Of a stretch of DNA of 64,000 nt, positions 7,617 to 16,635 are shown in pieces; within the stretch, counting starts at the first letter, position 1; every line of letters begins with the position of its first letter. Source of the stretch: GWE2-40-63 sp050251815 (GTDB lineage: Bacteria > Bacteroidota > Bacteroidia > Bacteroidales > SZUA-534); NCBI GenBank assembly GCA_050251815.1, contig JBFWMB010000009.1, positions 21,043 through 85,042 of the forward strand, written 5' to 3'. A program made the translations under genes and the position numbers. The notes beneath the pieces were generated by a model. That model ran no database searches. It had not been told where the DNA came from and was given only the letters and a program-made list of their open reading frames with translations.

Positions 7617-8704
7617 AGTATTTTATTGTAGTAATAGTAGGTTTATTGCCTTTGGTATTCAGTAAGAAACGAAGTATCTTTTTTGTCGTTTTATTTTTTC
7701 TTTGTCTTCTTGCTACATTTAATTTTGATAATCCTGATAGAGCTAACTATTTTGATTCTTTTAACAGAGCTGCGGATGGTTGGGCTTTTTATGGTTTGGC
7801 TGAGGTGGGGCAGCAGTTTATATATCAGATATTTAATAGATTAGGGTTTGGATTTAATGTGTTTTTAGGAATATACTATTTTATTGCATTTGCTTTAATT
7901 GCACGCTTTATCTTGCGTTATACCGATAATCCCGGATATGTGTTGGTGTTGTATTTTATTTATCCATATTTTATGGATGTTGTTCAACTTAGAACTCTAA
8001 TGACCACTGCAATTGTTATTAATGCAATTCCTTATCTCTCTATCAAATCAAAAGCAGCAGCACTAAAATATCTATTATTAATATGTTTAGCAGGGACGAT
8101 TCATTATTCTGTACTTTTCTTTCTCCTTTTACTTTTCTTTAGAAAGATAAGTGTCCGTAAGCTAATTATTGCTTCTGTGTTTATAGTTATAATATCTGTA
8201 TTTTTTAATGATATTATATTACAGTGGTTGATGGATTCTTTTCCCTTTTTAGAAAGAAAACTTCTTAGATATACAAGGATTTTTCAGACTAGCATATATA
8301 CAAAAGTAGGCTTGCTAATTTATTTTTCAGCAGGTTTATTCCTGGTATATATGGCACTGCTTAAGTTTAAAAATAGAGGGTTGAAAAAATATGTGGATAA
8401 AGACGGAAAAATGTCACTGGATTTTGTAGAAGTAATTCTTAAGGCCAATATTTTAATCTTTTTTTTGTTCCCGTTTTTAATGTTTGCCCTTGAATTTATA
8501 CGATTGTATAGACCAATTCTAATTCTAAATTATGTGTTGTTTTCAAATGTGATATTTGTTTTCCGGAAATCATTAACGAAAGACATATTTGACCAAATTT
8601 TAATATTTTTATTTGTCGTTCTGACGTTTGGTTATTTTGTTTTACTCCAATTTTCGGATACAGTATTATTTTCATTTTTTGAATACAATTATTTATTGCC
8701 ATAA
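7610..8704 (+). CDS. EpsG-family polysaccharide polymerase (Wzy-like)
   Basis: This 364-residue integral membrane protein has about nine to ten hydrophobic spans and very high Phe/Leu/Ile content. The motif layout matches the EpsG family: a first span, then DNPDRANYFDSFN after it, then EVGQQFIYQIFNRLGFGFNVFLGIYYFIA, then YFMDVVQLRTLMTTAIVI with the conserved QxR, and IHYSVLFFL. EpsG proteins polymerise repeat units at the outer face of the inner membrane in Wzy-dependent pathways. It overlaps the upstream GT2 gene and precedes a flippase, a usual arrangement. It is the first of three polymerase-like genes in the window. Confidence 0.8.
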   Translation: MLKYFIVVIVGLLPLVFSKKRSIFFVVLFFLCLLATFNFDNPDRANYFDSFNRAADGWAFYGLAEVGQQFIYQIFNRLGFGFNVFLGIYYFIAFALIARFILRYTDNPGYVLVLYFIYPYFMDVVQLRTLMTTAIVINAIPYLSIKSKAAALKYLLLICLAGTIHYSVLFFLLLLFFRKISVRKLIIASVFIVIISVFFNDIILQWLMDSFPFLERKLLRYTRIFQTSIYTKVGLLIYFSAGLFLVYMALLKFKNRGLKKYVDKDGKMSLDFVEVILKANILIFFLFPFLMFALEFIRLYRPILILNYVLFSNVIFVFRKSLTKDIFDQILIFLFVVLTFGYFVLLQFSDTVLFSFFEYNYLLP

Positions 8705-8726
8705 GAATAGTTTTTAAGGAATTCAA

Positions 8727-10160
8727 ATGAAGTTAAATACAAAAATTTTACATATAGCCAAAAACTTTAGCTACACCCTTTCCTCTCAATCGGTATCATT
8801 TGTAATAACCACTTTAGTCATCTTGGTAGTGCCAAAATTAGTGGGAGTTGAGCAGTACGGCTATTGGCAACTCTATCTATTCTATACAGCTTACATCGGT
8901 TTTTTACATTTTGGTTGGAATGACGGGATTTACCTCAAATATGGTGGGGCAGAATACCAGCAGCTTGATAAAAAAATATTTTATTCCCAGTTTCTCCAGT
9001 TATTGGCATTACAACTGTTTATTGGCATTGTAATTTATTTAACATCTTTATATTTAGTAAAGGATGTTAATCGCCTATTCATTTTGAAAATGACAGCACT
9101 GTGTTTGGTTATTGTAAATACCAGATACTTCCTGCTATTTACTCTCCAGGCCACCAATCGTTTCAAAGAATTTGCCCTGATAACATTTTTAGACAGAGGT
9201 GTATATGCTTTGTTGATAGTGGTGTGCTTAGTCTTTGGAGTACGCGATTTTCGTCTTCTGGTCATCACCGATATAATTGGCAAACTCTTGGGATTAGGTA
9301 TAGCCATATACTTCTGTTCCGACATCGTATTACGAAAAATCAAGGATTTTTCCTGGACAATAAAAGAAGCCGTTAACAATGTTGCAGTAGGTATTAACCT
9401 GATGTTTGCTGCCATTGCCAGCAAACTATTGATAGGAACAGTTCGTTTGGGAATTGAACGTCATTGGGAAATCTCTGTTTTTGGGAAAGTATCACTCGTG
9501 TTGAGTATTTCCAATATGCTAATGCTTTTTATAAACGCTGTGGGATTAGTTATATATCCGGTTTTACGTAGATCGAAAGAAGAAAACTTATCGAATATCT
9601 ATGTAACGATGCGTGATTTTTTGATGGTTATACTTTTGGGAATGTTAGTCATTTATTATCCTGCCAAAGAAACATTAACATTTTGGCTACCTAACTATGC
9701 CGACAGCCTGCAATACATGGCATTACTATTTCCCATTACTGTTTATGAAGGAAAAATGGCACTACTCATCAACACCTACCTTAAAACGCTGAGAAAAGAA
9801 AAATTAATGCTCAAAATCAACTTGATAGCTTTATTGATGAGCGTCGTTAGCACAGCCACATTGATTTTTGTACTGCAAAACCTCAACTGGGTTGTTGTAT
9901 CCATCACTTTTTTATTAGCATTTCGATGTATTTTGGCAGAATTGCTTCTTTCTCGAATTTTAAAAATAAAATTACACAAAGACATTGTGTTAGAGTTACT
10001 AATGACCACTATCTTTGTTTTATCAGGTTGGTTTATAAACTCTTGGATAGTAGTTTTGGTTTACAGTGCAGGGTTTTTGCTATATTTAGTAGTAAAACAA
10101 AATGATATACGACACATGGTAGTAAGAGTGAAACAATTGGTAAAAGTAAAAGATGTATAA
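8727..10160 (+). CDS. Wzx-type oligosaccharide flippase (first copy)
   Basis: This 477-residue protein of the MATE/PST fold has about twelve membrane spans. The N-terminus LSSQSVSFVITTLVILVVPKLVGVEQYGYWQLYLFY is the typical first two helices of polysaccharide flippases. The central AAIASKLLIGTVRLGIERHWEISVFGKVSLV and PKLV segments fit as well. It should flip undecaprenyl-PP-linked repeat units to the periplasm. It lies 22 bp after the EpsG gene, in the AT-rich block. The paralogous flippase at 23685 is only distantly similar by eye, so each may serve a different glycan. Confidence 0.85.
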   Translation: MKLNTKILHIAKNFSYTLSSQSVSFVITTLVILVVPKLVGVEQYGYWQLYLFYTAYIGFLHFGWNDGIYLKYGGAEYQQLDKKIFYSQFLQLLALQLFIGIVIYLTSLYLVKDVNRLFILKMTALCLVIVNTRYFLLFTLQATNRFKEFALITFLDRGVYALLIVVCLVFGVRDFRLLVITDIIGKLLGLGIAIYFCSDIVLRKIKDFSWTIKEAVNNVAVGINLMFAAIASKLLIGTVRLGIERHWEISVFGKVSLVLSISNMLMLFINAVGLVIYPVLRRSKEENLSNIYVTMRDFLMVILLGMLVIYYPAKETLTFWLPNYADSLQYMALLFPITVYEGKMALLINTYLKTLRKEKLMLKINLIALLMSVVSTATLIFVLQNLNWVVVSITFLLAFRCILAELLLSRILKIKLHKDIVLELLMTTIFVLSGWFINSWIVVLVYSAGFLLYLVVKQNDIRHMVVRVKQLVKVKDV

Positions 10161-10215
10161 ATCAACTTTAAACCCTTACCTGTATATTAATGATTAATCA
10201 AATATTTTTTTGTAA

Positions 10216-12807
10216 ATGCGAAATTGTATTTCATATTTTTTCAAAGAGACAAATTCTTCATATAGGGGACTTCTTATTTTAAGCGCCCTTTCTCTCATTT
10301 TTAGAGCTTTTTTGCCATTTCAGACACCATTTGCCTTGGGGTTAATATTGTTATTTTTTATTTTTTGGTTCAAGACCGAATCATTTCCCTATACTTTTAA
10401 GCTATTTAAAAACCGGCGGGAGTATTTTTTGTTCGCCGGCGTATCGTTTTTTGCTTTTTTGGGAGCTTTAGTAAGTATAGGAAATACTGAGATTGAAGTT
10501 AAAGAGCTTTTTAGGATTGCATCTACATGCTTGATTTTTGTAGCATATTATCTATTATCGACAAAGTTTAGTATTCAAAGTATCAGTACCTCTTTTGCAA
10601 AATATTTTATTATTTATACTATTTTGGCAATTATATATTCGGCTCTTCGTATTAGTTTTGAATTTAATGGTTCTTTTCAATTGTTTGCTAATAATACTGA
10701 CCTTAATATGTTGGCCATGTATTCCTTAATGGCTTCTGTTGTTGTAGTTTATTTTTTGTTTATCAAAAAGGTTTCTCAAAAAAGAGTTATCGTATATAAC
10801 CTTATTTTAGGTCTTTTATTTATCGTTATTGCATTTTCTGCTTCAAGGCGAGGTATACTTTTTTATGCCATTTTTATAATTTGTTTGATGTTTCTGATTT
10901 ATTTTAAGAAGTATCAAAAGTATTTTACATATTTAATGCCCTATCTGTCTTTTTTAGTAGTGGTACTAACATTTTTTTTGTTAGCAATAAGCAGTAATAA
11001 TTTCAGAGAATTTCTTTTAATTCATCAAGATTCAAAAGAAGAGTTTGCATCAAGAATTGAAAGGATCGGCGAAAAGTATGCAACCTTTACAAAAAAGAAT
11101 CCTCACCAACTAACTTTTTTTTCAAACAATAAAATCATGTTTGCTTATGCTAAGCATAAGTATGAAAATGATGACCCCGTTAATTGGTATAAACATGTTT
11201 ATGGATTGGCTTTCTTTTCAAAATCGCGGGAACAACTAAATAGTATAGTGCCCCAGGCAAAAATCCTTCCTGATTCACTATTTTGCAAGCCAAAAATAAA
11301 TAACCTTCCTGCAACATATAATATTGATTATAGTTTTCGATATTGTTTTGTTCCAATTGGGTTTGGTAATTGTGTTTTATCCGACTTTATTGTACAATCA
11401 GATGATTATAGATATATATTTAATAGATTAGACCCAAATGAACCTAGTAAATTGCTAACTCTATTGCCACTTTCAGATAGTTCAGTATTTAAACTTAAAG
11501 TGGAATATGAAATTACTGAAAAGGAACCAAGGTTTGAATTGAATAAATTTGATGGTGAAATAGTAAATAATAATGTTTATGATTTAAACGACAGTATTCG
11601 GGTAAAAGAAATTGAAATAGGTAACAATAGTTATAATAGAAGTACATGCTGGTTTCATATTATTTTTGAATTTGATACTTTAAAAATATACAATATAAGT
11701 TGGCAAAGAAAACAAAAATCAAATCACTTAGTATATTCCCCAATAAGTTTTATAAGCAATAGGCAGGATTATCTGAAAAAAATAAAATCAATTGTTGAAA
11801 TTGAGGAGTTAAAATCAAAAGAGCCAGATATTGATGAATTGTTAGATGCCCAAAAATCATTTATTCAAGTTAATAAACTGATAAATTACACTCGAGTAGA
11901 AATTGATAGTAGTTCAAATTCATTTGCAAAATTTAGTACTATAGGAAAAAAAGGTGGTATAATGAAGATTGTACCAACCATTCAGGAGCAAACATATGTA
12001 GTAGAATTCAAAACGAATATACCACCACATGATTTAAACTATTGGATAGGCAGATATCCACAGGTAGAACCTTATACAACAGTTTTGTACTATTCTCAAC
12101 TGCATATTGATTCTTTAAAAGAAAATTTGTATCAGGTTATTGATACGTTTAAGGTGAAAAAATGTAACTCGCTGAGATCGAGTCTTGTTATTTTGTCAGA
12201 ACCACAAAGAGATTCTTTATTAGTACGAGATTTTTCTTATACAACAATAAACCCTGTTAATAATATCAGTATAAACAAGCTTCAGAATAAAGGTTACAAT
12301 AAAATATTAGAATCGGTAAAAAGAAATTTTGATATTGTAACCGGGCAGGAAGGAAAGTTAATTAGAGATAGTTTATCTGTGCATTATGGTTTGGATTTCA
12401 AAGATTTTAAAGAAGACTTGTTTGGCACTCGTTTTTTAAGATATAGAATAGCATATATTATGTTTAAAGATTATTCGCCGATTCAAAAGTTGATTGGCAA
12501 TGGAATGAACTATTGTTCCGTATATGGAAAAATATTCTACGATAGAAGTAAGCTCTCCGACTACCCCCATAACCCAATTATCTCAGCTTTTCTATATTCA
12601 GGAATAATTGGAGGTGTGCTATATCTATGGTTTTTGGTTAGAGTTTTTATGGGTTATTATAAGCGGCGTGAAGAGTTTGGTATTGTAAGTCTTATGTTTT
12701 TAATAAGTTTTGTCTTTGCTTTTTTTAGTGGGAATAGTCATTTTTCAATACCTGTTTTTGCAATATTGTCGTTTTTTCCATATTTGCCTGTATCGCACAA
12801 AGAGTAG
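10216..12807 (+). CDS. O-antigen polymerase/ligase homologue with giant extracytoplasmic insertion
   Basis: The 863-residue protein starts with about eight membrane spans (residues 1-258), including NNTDLNMLAMYSLMAS and FSASRRGILFY. A soluble stretch of roughly 470 residues (about 262-735) rich in Asn, Ser and beta-like patterns follows. The C-terminus (about 750-863) has LIGNGMNYCSVYG, SDYPHNPIISAFLYSGIIGG and FFSGNSHFSIPVF. These last motifs recur in the fusion protein at 19140, where the same region lacks the insertion, so the two are homologues. In Wzy/WaaL proteins the catalytic site lies in the large periplasmic loop, which is where the insertion sits. Polymerase versus ligase cannot be decided. 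It lies 55 bp after the flippase. Confidence 0.75.
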   Translation: MRNCISYFFKETNSSYRGLLILSALSLIFRAFLPFQTPFALGLILLFFIFWFKTESFPYTFKLFKNRREYFLFAGVSFFAFLGALVSIGNTEIEVKELFRIASTCLIFVAYYLLSTKFSIQSISTSFAKYFIIYTILAIIYSALRISFEFNGSFQLFANNTDLNMLAMYSLMASVVVVYFLFIKKVSQKRVIVYNLILGLLFIVIAFSASRRGILFYAIFIICLMFLIYFKKYQKYFTYLMPYLSFLVVVLTFFLLAISSNNFREFLLIHQDSKEEFASRIERIGEKYATFTKKNPHQLTFFSNNKIMFAYAKHKYENDDPVNWYKHVYGLAFFSKSREQLNSIVPQAKILPDSLFCKPKINNLPATYNIDYSFRYCFVPIGFGNCVLSDFIVQSDDYRYIFNRLDPNEPSKLLTLLPLSDSSVFKLKVEYEITEKEPRFELNKFDGEIVNNNVYDLNDSIRVKEIEIGNNSYNRSTCWFHIIFEFDTLKIYNISWQRKQKSNHLVYSPISFISNRQDYLKKIKSIVEIEELKSKEPDIDELLDAQKSFIQVNKLINYTRVEIDSSSNSFAKFSTIGKKGGIMKIVPTIQEQTYVVEFKTNIPPHDLNYWIGRYPQVEPYTTVLYYSQLHIDSLKENLYQVIDTFKVKKCNSLRSSLVILSEPQRDSLLVRDFSYTTINPVNNISINKLQNKGYNKILESVKRNFDIVTGQEGKLIRDSLSVHYGLDFKDFKEDLFGTRFLRYRIAYIMFKDYSPIQKLIGNGMNYCSVYGKIFYDRSKLSDYPHNPIISAFLYSGIIGGVLYLWFLVRVFMGYYKRREEFGIVSLMFLISFVFAFFSGNSHFSIPVFAILSFFPYLPVSHKE

Positions 12808-13158
12808 TATGGTTATTATGTCTTAATCTCTTATGAAAAGAAGAAAAGTATTTACAATAGTTGGATATTGTAGCATATATTTCACAGCTTGCGAGAGTTA
12901 ATCCATTTCCTTTCAAGTTAGCCATTTTGTAATTGCATTATTAAGCTTAAACATGGAGAATGTTTTATCAGGAATATCCGATTAAATGATAATAAAATCA
13001 GACATAACGTAACATTAAAGGATTTAAAACACATAATACCAATTTTTTGCAAAGATAATTACAGATCTGTTAATTATGTCAAATGACGAAAACAGGAATT
13101 ATTATTTTTATTTCGCCTTATATTAAAAACTTTGAATACATACAAAAAGGATGAAGCT
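12808..13158. other. 351-bp AT-rich intergenic stretch
   Basis: I see no gene, hairpin terminator or repeat of the families found elsewhere. It marks the switch from the AT-rich left block to the less AT-rich right block of the polysaccharide locus. It must hold the promoter of the reductase gene that follows. Confidence 0.5.
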
Positions 13159-14037
13159 ATGAGTGAACAAACTGATAATTTAAAAACCTTAATCACCGGC
13201 GCCAACTCTTTCATCGGCACTTATTTCAAAAATAACTCCCCGCAGTTCCAGGTTTCTGAAGTTGATTTATTAACTAACAAACCGGCTGAAATTGACTTCT
13301 CAAAGGCCAAGGTAGTTTTTCATGTGGCAGCCATTGTACATCAGGACAAATCCATTCCCGATACTACCTATTTTAAGGTAAACTCCGATTTGGCTTTTGA
13401 GGTAGCAAAACATGCCAAGCAAAATGGAGTAAAACAGTTCGTGTTTATGAGTACCGTAAAAGTGTATGGTGAAAACAGTACCGAATCCAATCCCTGGACT
13501 GAGGATTCCGAATGCCACCCATCCGATGCTTATGGTAAAAGCAAACTCGATGCTGAAAAGCGCTTAATGGAATTAAATGACAATAGTTTTACAGTTTCAA
13601 TAATCCGTACACCTGTAGTTTATGGGGCAGGTGTAAAAGGAAACATTCAAAAAATTGCCCGTTTTGTGAAAAACCGGAAACTGATTCCACTGAAAGGCAT
13701 TAATAACCAGCGGGCCATGGTATATCTGGGCAATTTGGTGGCACTGATTCAGGAAGTGATAAAACAACAAAAACCGGGAATCTTTTTGGCGGGAGACGGC
13801 GAAGTATTAAGCACCTCTCTTTTTGTGAAATACCTTATTGAGGCAACGGGTCAGCGCCGGTACTTTATTACCTTTCCTTTATTCTTTCAATACCTGATAA
13901 AACTTTTGAAACCCGGCTTTTACCACCGTTTATTTGGCTGTCAGGTCATCGATAACTCAAAAACCCTAAACGAATTGAATTTTAAACCACCTTATTCACC
14001 CATCGAAGGACTTAAAGAAGTGATGAACTCTTTATAA
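13159..14037 (+). CDS. NAD-dependent sugar epimerase/dehydratase (WbpV-like 4-ketoreductase)
   Basis: This is an extended SDR of about 292 residues. LITGANSFIGTYF gives the NAD loop, VFHVAAIVHQ the mid-domain motif, and FMSTVKVYGENS followed by YGKSKLDAEKRL gives the catalytic Ser/Tyr/Lys set. The size and HxAAxVH motif match the WbpV/FnlB-like group that reduces a UDP-4-keto-6-deoxy-HexNAc to UDP-QuiNAc or UDP-FucNAc, the donor for WbpL-type initiating transferases such as the one at 17292. I chose ATG 13159, preceded by AAAAAGGATGAAGCT. A TTG at 13132 would add nine residues. A passenger region separates it from its likely partner. Confidence 0.8.
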   Translation: MSEQTDNLKTLITGANSFIGTYFKNNSPQFQVSEVDLLTNKPAEIDFSKAKVVFHVAAIVHQDKSIPDTTYFKVNSDLAFEVAKHAKQNGVKQFVFMSTVKVYGENSTESNPWTEDSECHPSDAYGKSKLDAEKRLMELNDNSFTVSIIRTPVVYGAGVKGNIQKIARFVKNRKLIPLKGINNQRAMVYLGNLVALIQEVIKQQKPGIFLAGDGEVLSTSLFVKYLIEATGQRRYFITFPLFFQYLIKLLKPGFYHRLFGCQVIDNSKTLNELNFKPPYSPIEGLKEVMNSL

Positions 14038-14050
14038 TTACCACTTTTAA

Positions 14051-14082
14051 ATTCGTTTAAATTCGTGCCATTAGTGGACAAA
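14051..14082 (+). repeat. ATTCGTG interspersed repeat
   Basis: The copy reads ATTCGTTTAAATTCGTGCC followed by ATTAGTGGACAAA. It lies in the 58-bp gap between the reductase gene and the convergent AAA ATPase gene, at the left border of the passenger region. Confidence 0.65.
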
Positions 14083-14095
14083 TTATTTTCTTGTA

Positions 14096-15307
14096 TTAAT
14101 ACAAAAACCCAAACAACCAAAGAGGTATCGTCTGATTTATACCGGTTTCTATGCCATCCTTTACAATAAAAGCATTAGCTAATGGCTCAATTTGCTTCCG
14201 GCTTTTATTTTTACCCCCAATTTCAAAAGTAATCGAATCATTAACCAAAAAGTCTCCGGTTTTAGGCAGGGTAATATTATGCTTATAAGCCAGTTGGTTT
14301 ATAAAGAAGGTTTCCCGCAGATTCCCCGTATTTGTGTTTTCTTCTGCAATAGCATACAATAAATTGGTATTTCGCAGGTATAGTTTTTCCGGTTTGCTTA
14401 ATTGGCTGATGCCTTTATTACTTTGTTGCAGTTGCAGTAATAAGTGAGCTTTTTCAAGTAATTCCAGTGCTTTTATCATAAAAGGGCGCGATAATTCAAC
14501 TTTTTCACTCAATTTGCTGATGTTTGGGGTAAAGGGTACGCTCGTGGCAATAGCGTAAAGCAATTTCTTCAATTTAACAATATGGTTGTAATCGATGTTT
14601 TCGGTAGCAGCTAAATCAACATCTAAAATTAGTTGGATGGTATGCATTATTTTAGATTGATATGTATCAAGCCCTTCAATAAAATAGGGATATTGACCAT
14701 ATTTTATATATTTATTAAATTCAAAAACAGGCTTTATGCTTTTTATCAGTTCAAATGCCACCTGCTGATGGTTTTTCAGGATTTCTTCAAGACTAAAAAC
14801 GGGCAATTTTATTTGGCTTTCCAAGCCAATAAATTCCCTTAACGACAATTCCGGTAATTCATAGGTTACAGCTCTCCGACTTAAATCCGATTCGCCTTTA
14901 TATATATTCAAAACCGATGAGGAGGTAAATACGATTTGAAGATTGGAGAAATCATCATAAATAAGTTTTAATTCGCGCGACCAATCCGGATATTTATGCA
15001 CTTCGTCTATAAGTAAATATTTGCCGTTGTTTAATACAAACTGTTCGGCAAGACTATATAAGGTATTCCGGGTAAAAAACAGGTCGTCCATGGCAAAATA
15101 TAGTACGCTAGGGTTAAAGGGAAGGTATTTCTTTGCGTATTGTAACAACAAGGTGGTTTTACCTGTTCCCCGCGCTCCTTTAATAGCTATGAGCCGATGC
15201 TTAAATATATCCTCGCTGAGTAAAAATCGTTGAAAGCTTAAATCAACAGCTTCAATTTTCCGATTCGATTTAAGAAGTAATTTTTCCATGTATTTGTAAT
15301 TAAACAT
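14096..15307 (-). CDS. AAA ATPase (ATP-binding protein with DUF4143-type C-terminus)
   Basis: This 403-residue protein has Walker A GARGTGKTTLL near residue 44 and Walker B YLLIDEVHKYPDW near 98. A sensor-like VFTSSSVLNIYKGESDLSRRAVTYELPELSLREFIGLE follows. The C-terminal half has a winged-helix segment (SKLSEKVELSRPFMIKALELLEKAHLLLQL) and a restriction-nuclease-like end (FFINQLAY...DFLVNDSITFEIGGKNKS). This layout is common in a large prokaryotic family of uncertain function. ATG 15289 (MEKLLL) is an equally possible start. It runs against the polysaccharide genes, is bordered by repeats on both sides, and looks like a passenger. Confidence 0.8.
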   Translation of the reverse strand: MFNYKYMEKLLLKSNRKIEAVDLSFQRFLLSEDIFKHRLIAIKGARGTGKTTLLLQYAKKYLPFNPSVLYFAMDDLFFTRNTLYSLAEQFVLNNGKYLLIDEVHKYPDWSRELKLIYDDFSNLQIVFTSSSVLNIYKGESDLSRRAVTYELPELSLREFIGLESQIKLPVFSLEEILKNHQQVAFELIKSIKPVFEFNKYIKYGQYPYFIEGLDTYQSKIMHTIQLILDVDLAATENIDYNHIVKLKKLLYAIATSVPFTPNISKLSEKVELSRPFMIKALELLEKAHLLLQLQQSNKGISQLSKPEKLYLRNTNLLYAIAEENTNTGNLRETFFINQLAYKHNITLPKTGDFLVNDSITFEIGGKNKSRKQIEPLANAFIVKDGIETGINQTIPLWLFGFLY

Positions 15308-15335
15308 TCAATGTCGTTTAGTTAAGCAGACTTCA

Positions 15336-15425
15336 CCCTCCGTCCGCCAAGGCGGGCACCTCTCCACCGCGGCGGAAGGACTGGCTCTGTTCCATCGTTG
15401 CAGGTATCCCGCCGCGGCGGGGATT
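15336..15425. repeat. GC-rich palindromic repeats
   Basis: Three GC-rich palindromic words (CCGCCAAGGCGG, CCACCGCGGCGG, CCCGCCGCGGCGGG) occur within 90 bp of otherwise AT-rich sequence. They resemble, but are not identical to, the CCCGCCTG...GGGCAGG palindromes at 480, 18809 and 19081. They could form strong hairpins in RNA or DNA. Confidence 0.55.
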
Positions 15426-15715
15426 ATAGGGGTGAATTTCTTTAACCAAACGATATTAATTTGTAATTAGGCATTTGCAAATATAGGAATAAATGTTATT
15501 ACAGAATAACAAAAATTGAGTTATTTTGTTAAAGTTTATTTTCGAAATTAGTTTAATGATACACATCCTGCATGGTGTTACTCAGAGGTTCTCTGAGCTT
15601 CTCTGGGTTTCTCCGTGTTATAATCTTTTTAAAAGACATACTGAAATCTTAACTCATCAGTTATTTTCATAAGACAGTACCATTCCCTGTTCCGGTCTAA
15701 AGTCTGTCCTCAAAA

Positions 15716-15747
15716 CAAAAAAAATGCGCCTCAGTCCTTAGCGCATT
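15716..15747 (-). terminator. hairpin terminator after the helical hypothetical gene
   Basis: On the minus strand, ATGCGC and GCGCAT pair across an 11-base loop and are followed by a run of T. It lies about 26 bp after the stop of the gene at 15773-16465, in the right orientation to end it. Confidence 0.65.
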
Positions 15748-15772
15748 ATCATAAGGTTTCCCGTTTAATGGT

Positions 15773-16465
15773 TTATTCTTCATAGGCATCTTCTTCTTCG
15801 TTTGTTTCATAAGCTCCACGTAAATCAACAATAATCCGGGCAGCCCTATACTCGTTATACACCACCGGTTCCTGACCCTGAAGCACCAGCATCAGTTTAT
15901 CCATTTCATCACGCAACAAAGCATTTATTTCATCGAATAATTCCTTCAGGCGCTTGGTAGCTGTACTTCGGGCAACAATTTGGGTGCGGGGTTTGGCTAT
16001 CAGGGCAGCAAAATCATCAATCTCTTTCCGTAAGCCACTGATAGTTTCTGCCAGCACCCCATAAGGTGTAAGAGCTTCTGCATCCAGCCCACTGGCAATT
16101 TGGTGTATCTGGTTGCATCGATTCAATAAGCTGCTGTCACCCAGATTTTTTAAATACCAGGACGAGACCTTTACCTCTTGTTGAAGTTCCACGTTCTTTT
16201 GTTCCGTAGCATACACATAAATTGCCGCTGCAACGCGCAGGGTTATTTCTATCATTTCAGCTTCTTCCTTTTGCTTTTGCAGGGTAGTACCCGTGGTTTT
16301 TCCTTCCTGAATTAGCTGAACTTCCTTTAGTTCTTCAAGCAGTGCCATAAAACGGCTTACAACAGCTGCAAGTGCCGGCACTATAGCCAGCTTAGCTCCA
16401 TATTTAGTCAATACATTAGCTATGGCCAGATACGAAGACAAATGATTATTTTGTGTTTTGTTCAT
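15773..16465 (-). CDS. helical hypothetical protein
   Basis: This 230-residue protein is predominantly alpha-helical by composition, without signal peptide or clear membrane spans apart from a weak hydrophobic stretch near residues 22-40. The C-terminal region (IAKPRTQIVARSTATKRLKELFDEINALLRDEMDKLMLVL) resembles a hypothetical family I associate with Bacteroidota; no function is known to me. It has its own terminator. About 170 bp upstream of its start lies a striking 21-bp tandem array (16636-17044). It sits on the opposite strand from the polysaccharide genes and is probably a passenger. Confidence 0.72.
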   Translation of the reverse strand: MNKTQNNHLSSYLAIANVLTKYGAKLAIVPALAAVVSRFMALLEELKEVQLIQEGKTTGTTLQKQKEEAEMIEITLRVAAAIYVYATEQKNVELQQEVKVSSWYLKNLGDSSLLNRCNQIHQIASGLDAEALTPYGVLAETISGLRKEIDDFAALIAKPRTQIVARSTATKRLKELFDEINALLRDEMDKLMLVLQGQEPVVYNEYRAARIIVDLRGAYETNEEEDAYEE

Positions 16466-16635
16466 AAGTGTATCTTTTAAATTATGGACCGAATAGGATT
16501 TCGAGAAACGCTTACTAAATTAAACCAATTTATACAAAAATGCAAGAGCTAAAAACATGTTTCTGATCACATACTCATTTGACAATTAAGCTGCTAGCCT
16601 GATAAAAAGGAGGCGTAGCTGCTTAGGTGCAACTA

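Larger units (their letters stand above)
15308..15772. other. 465-bp stretch with GC-rich palindromes
   Basis: There is no gene. At about 15336-15425 are GC-rich palindromic words (CCGCCAAGGCGG, CCGCGGCGG twice, CCCGCCGCGGCGGG) standing out from AT-rich DNA. At about 15577-15620 is a degenerate repeat of CTCAGAGGTTCTCTGAG-like words. The right end carries the terminator of the helical hypothetical gene. Confidence 0.55.
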
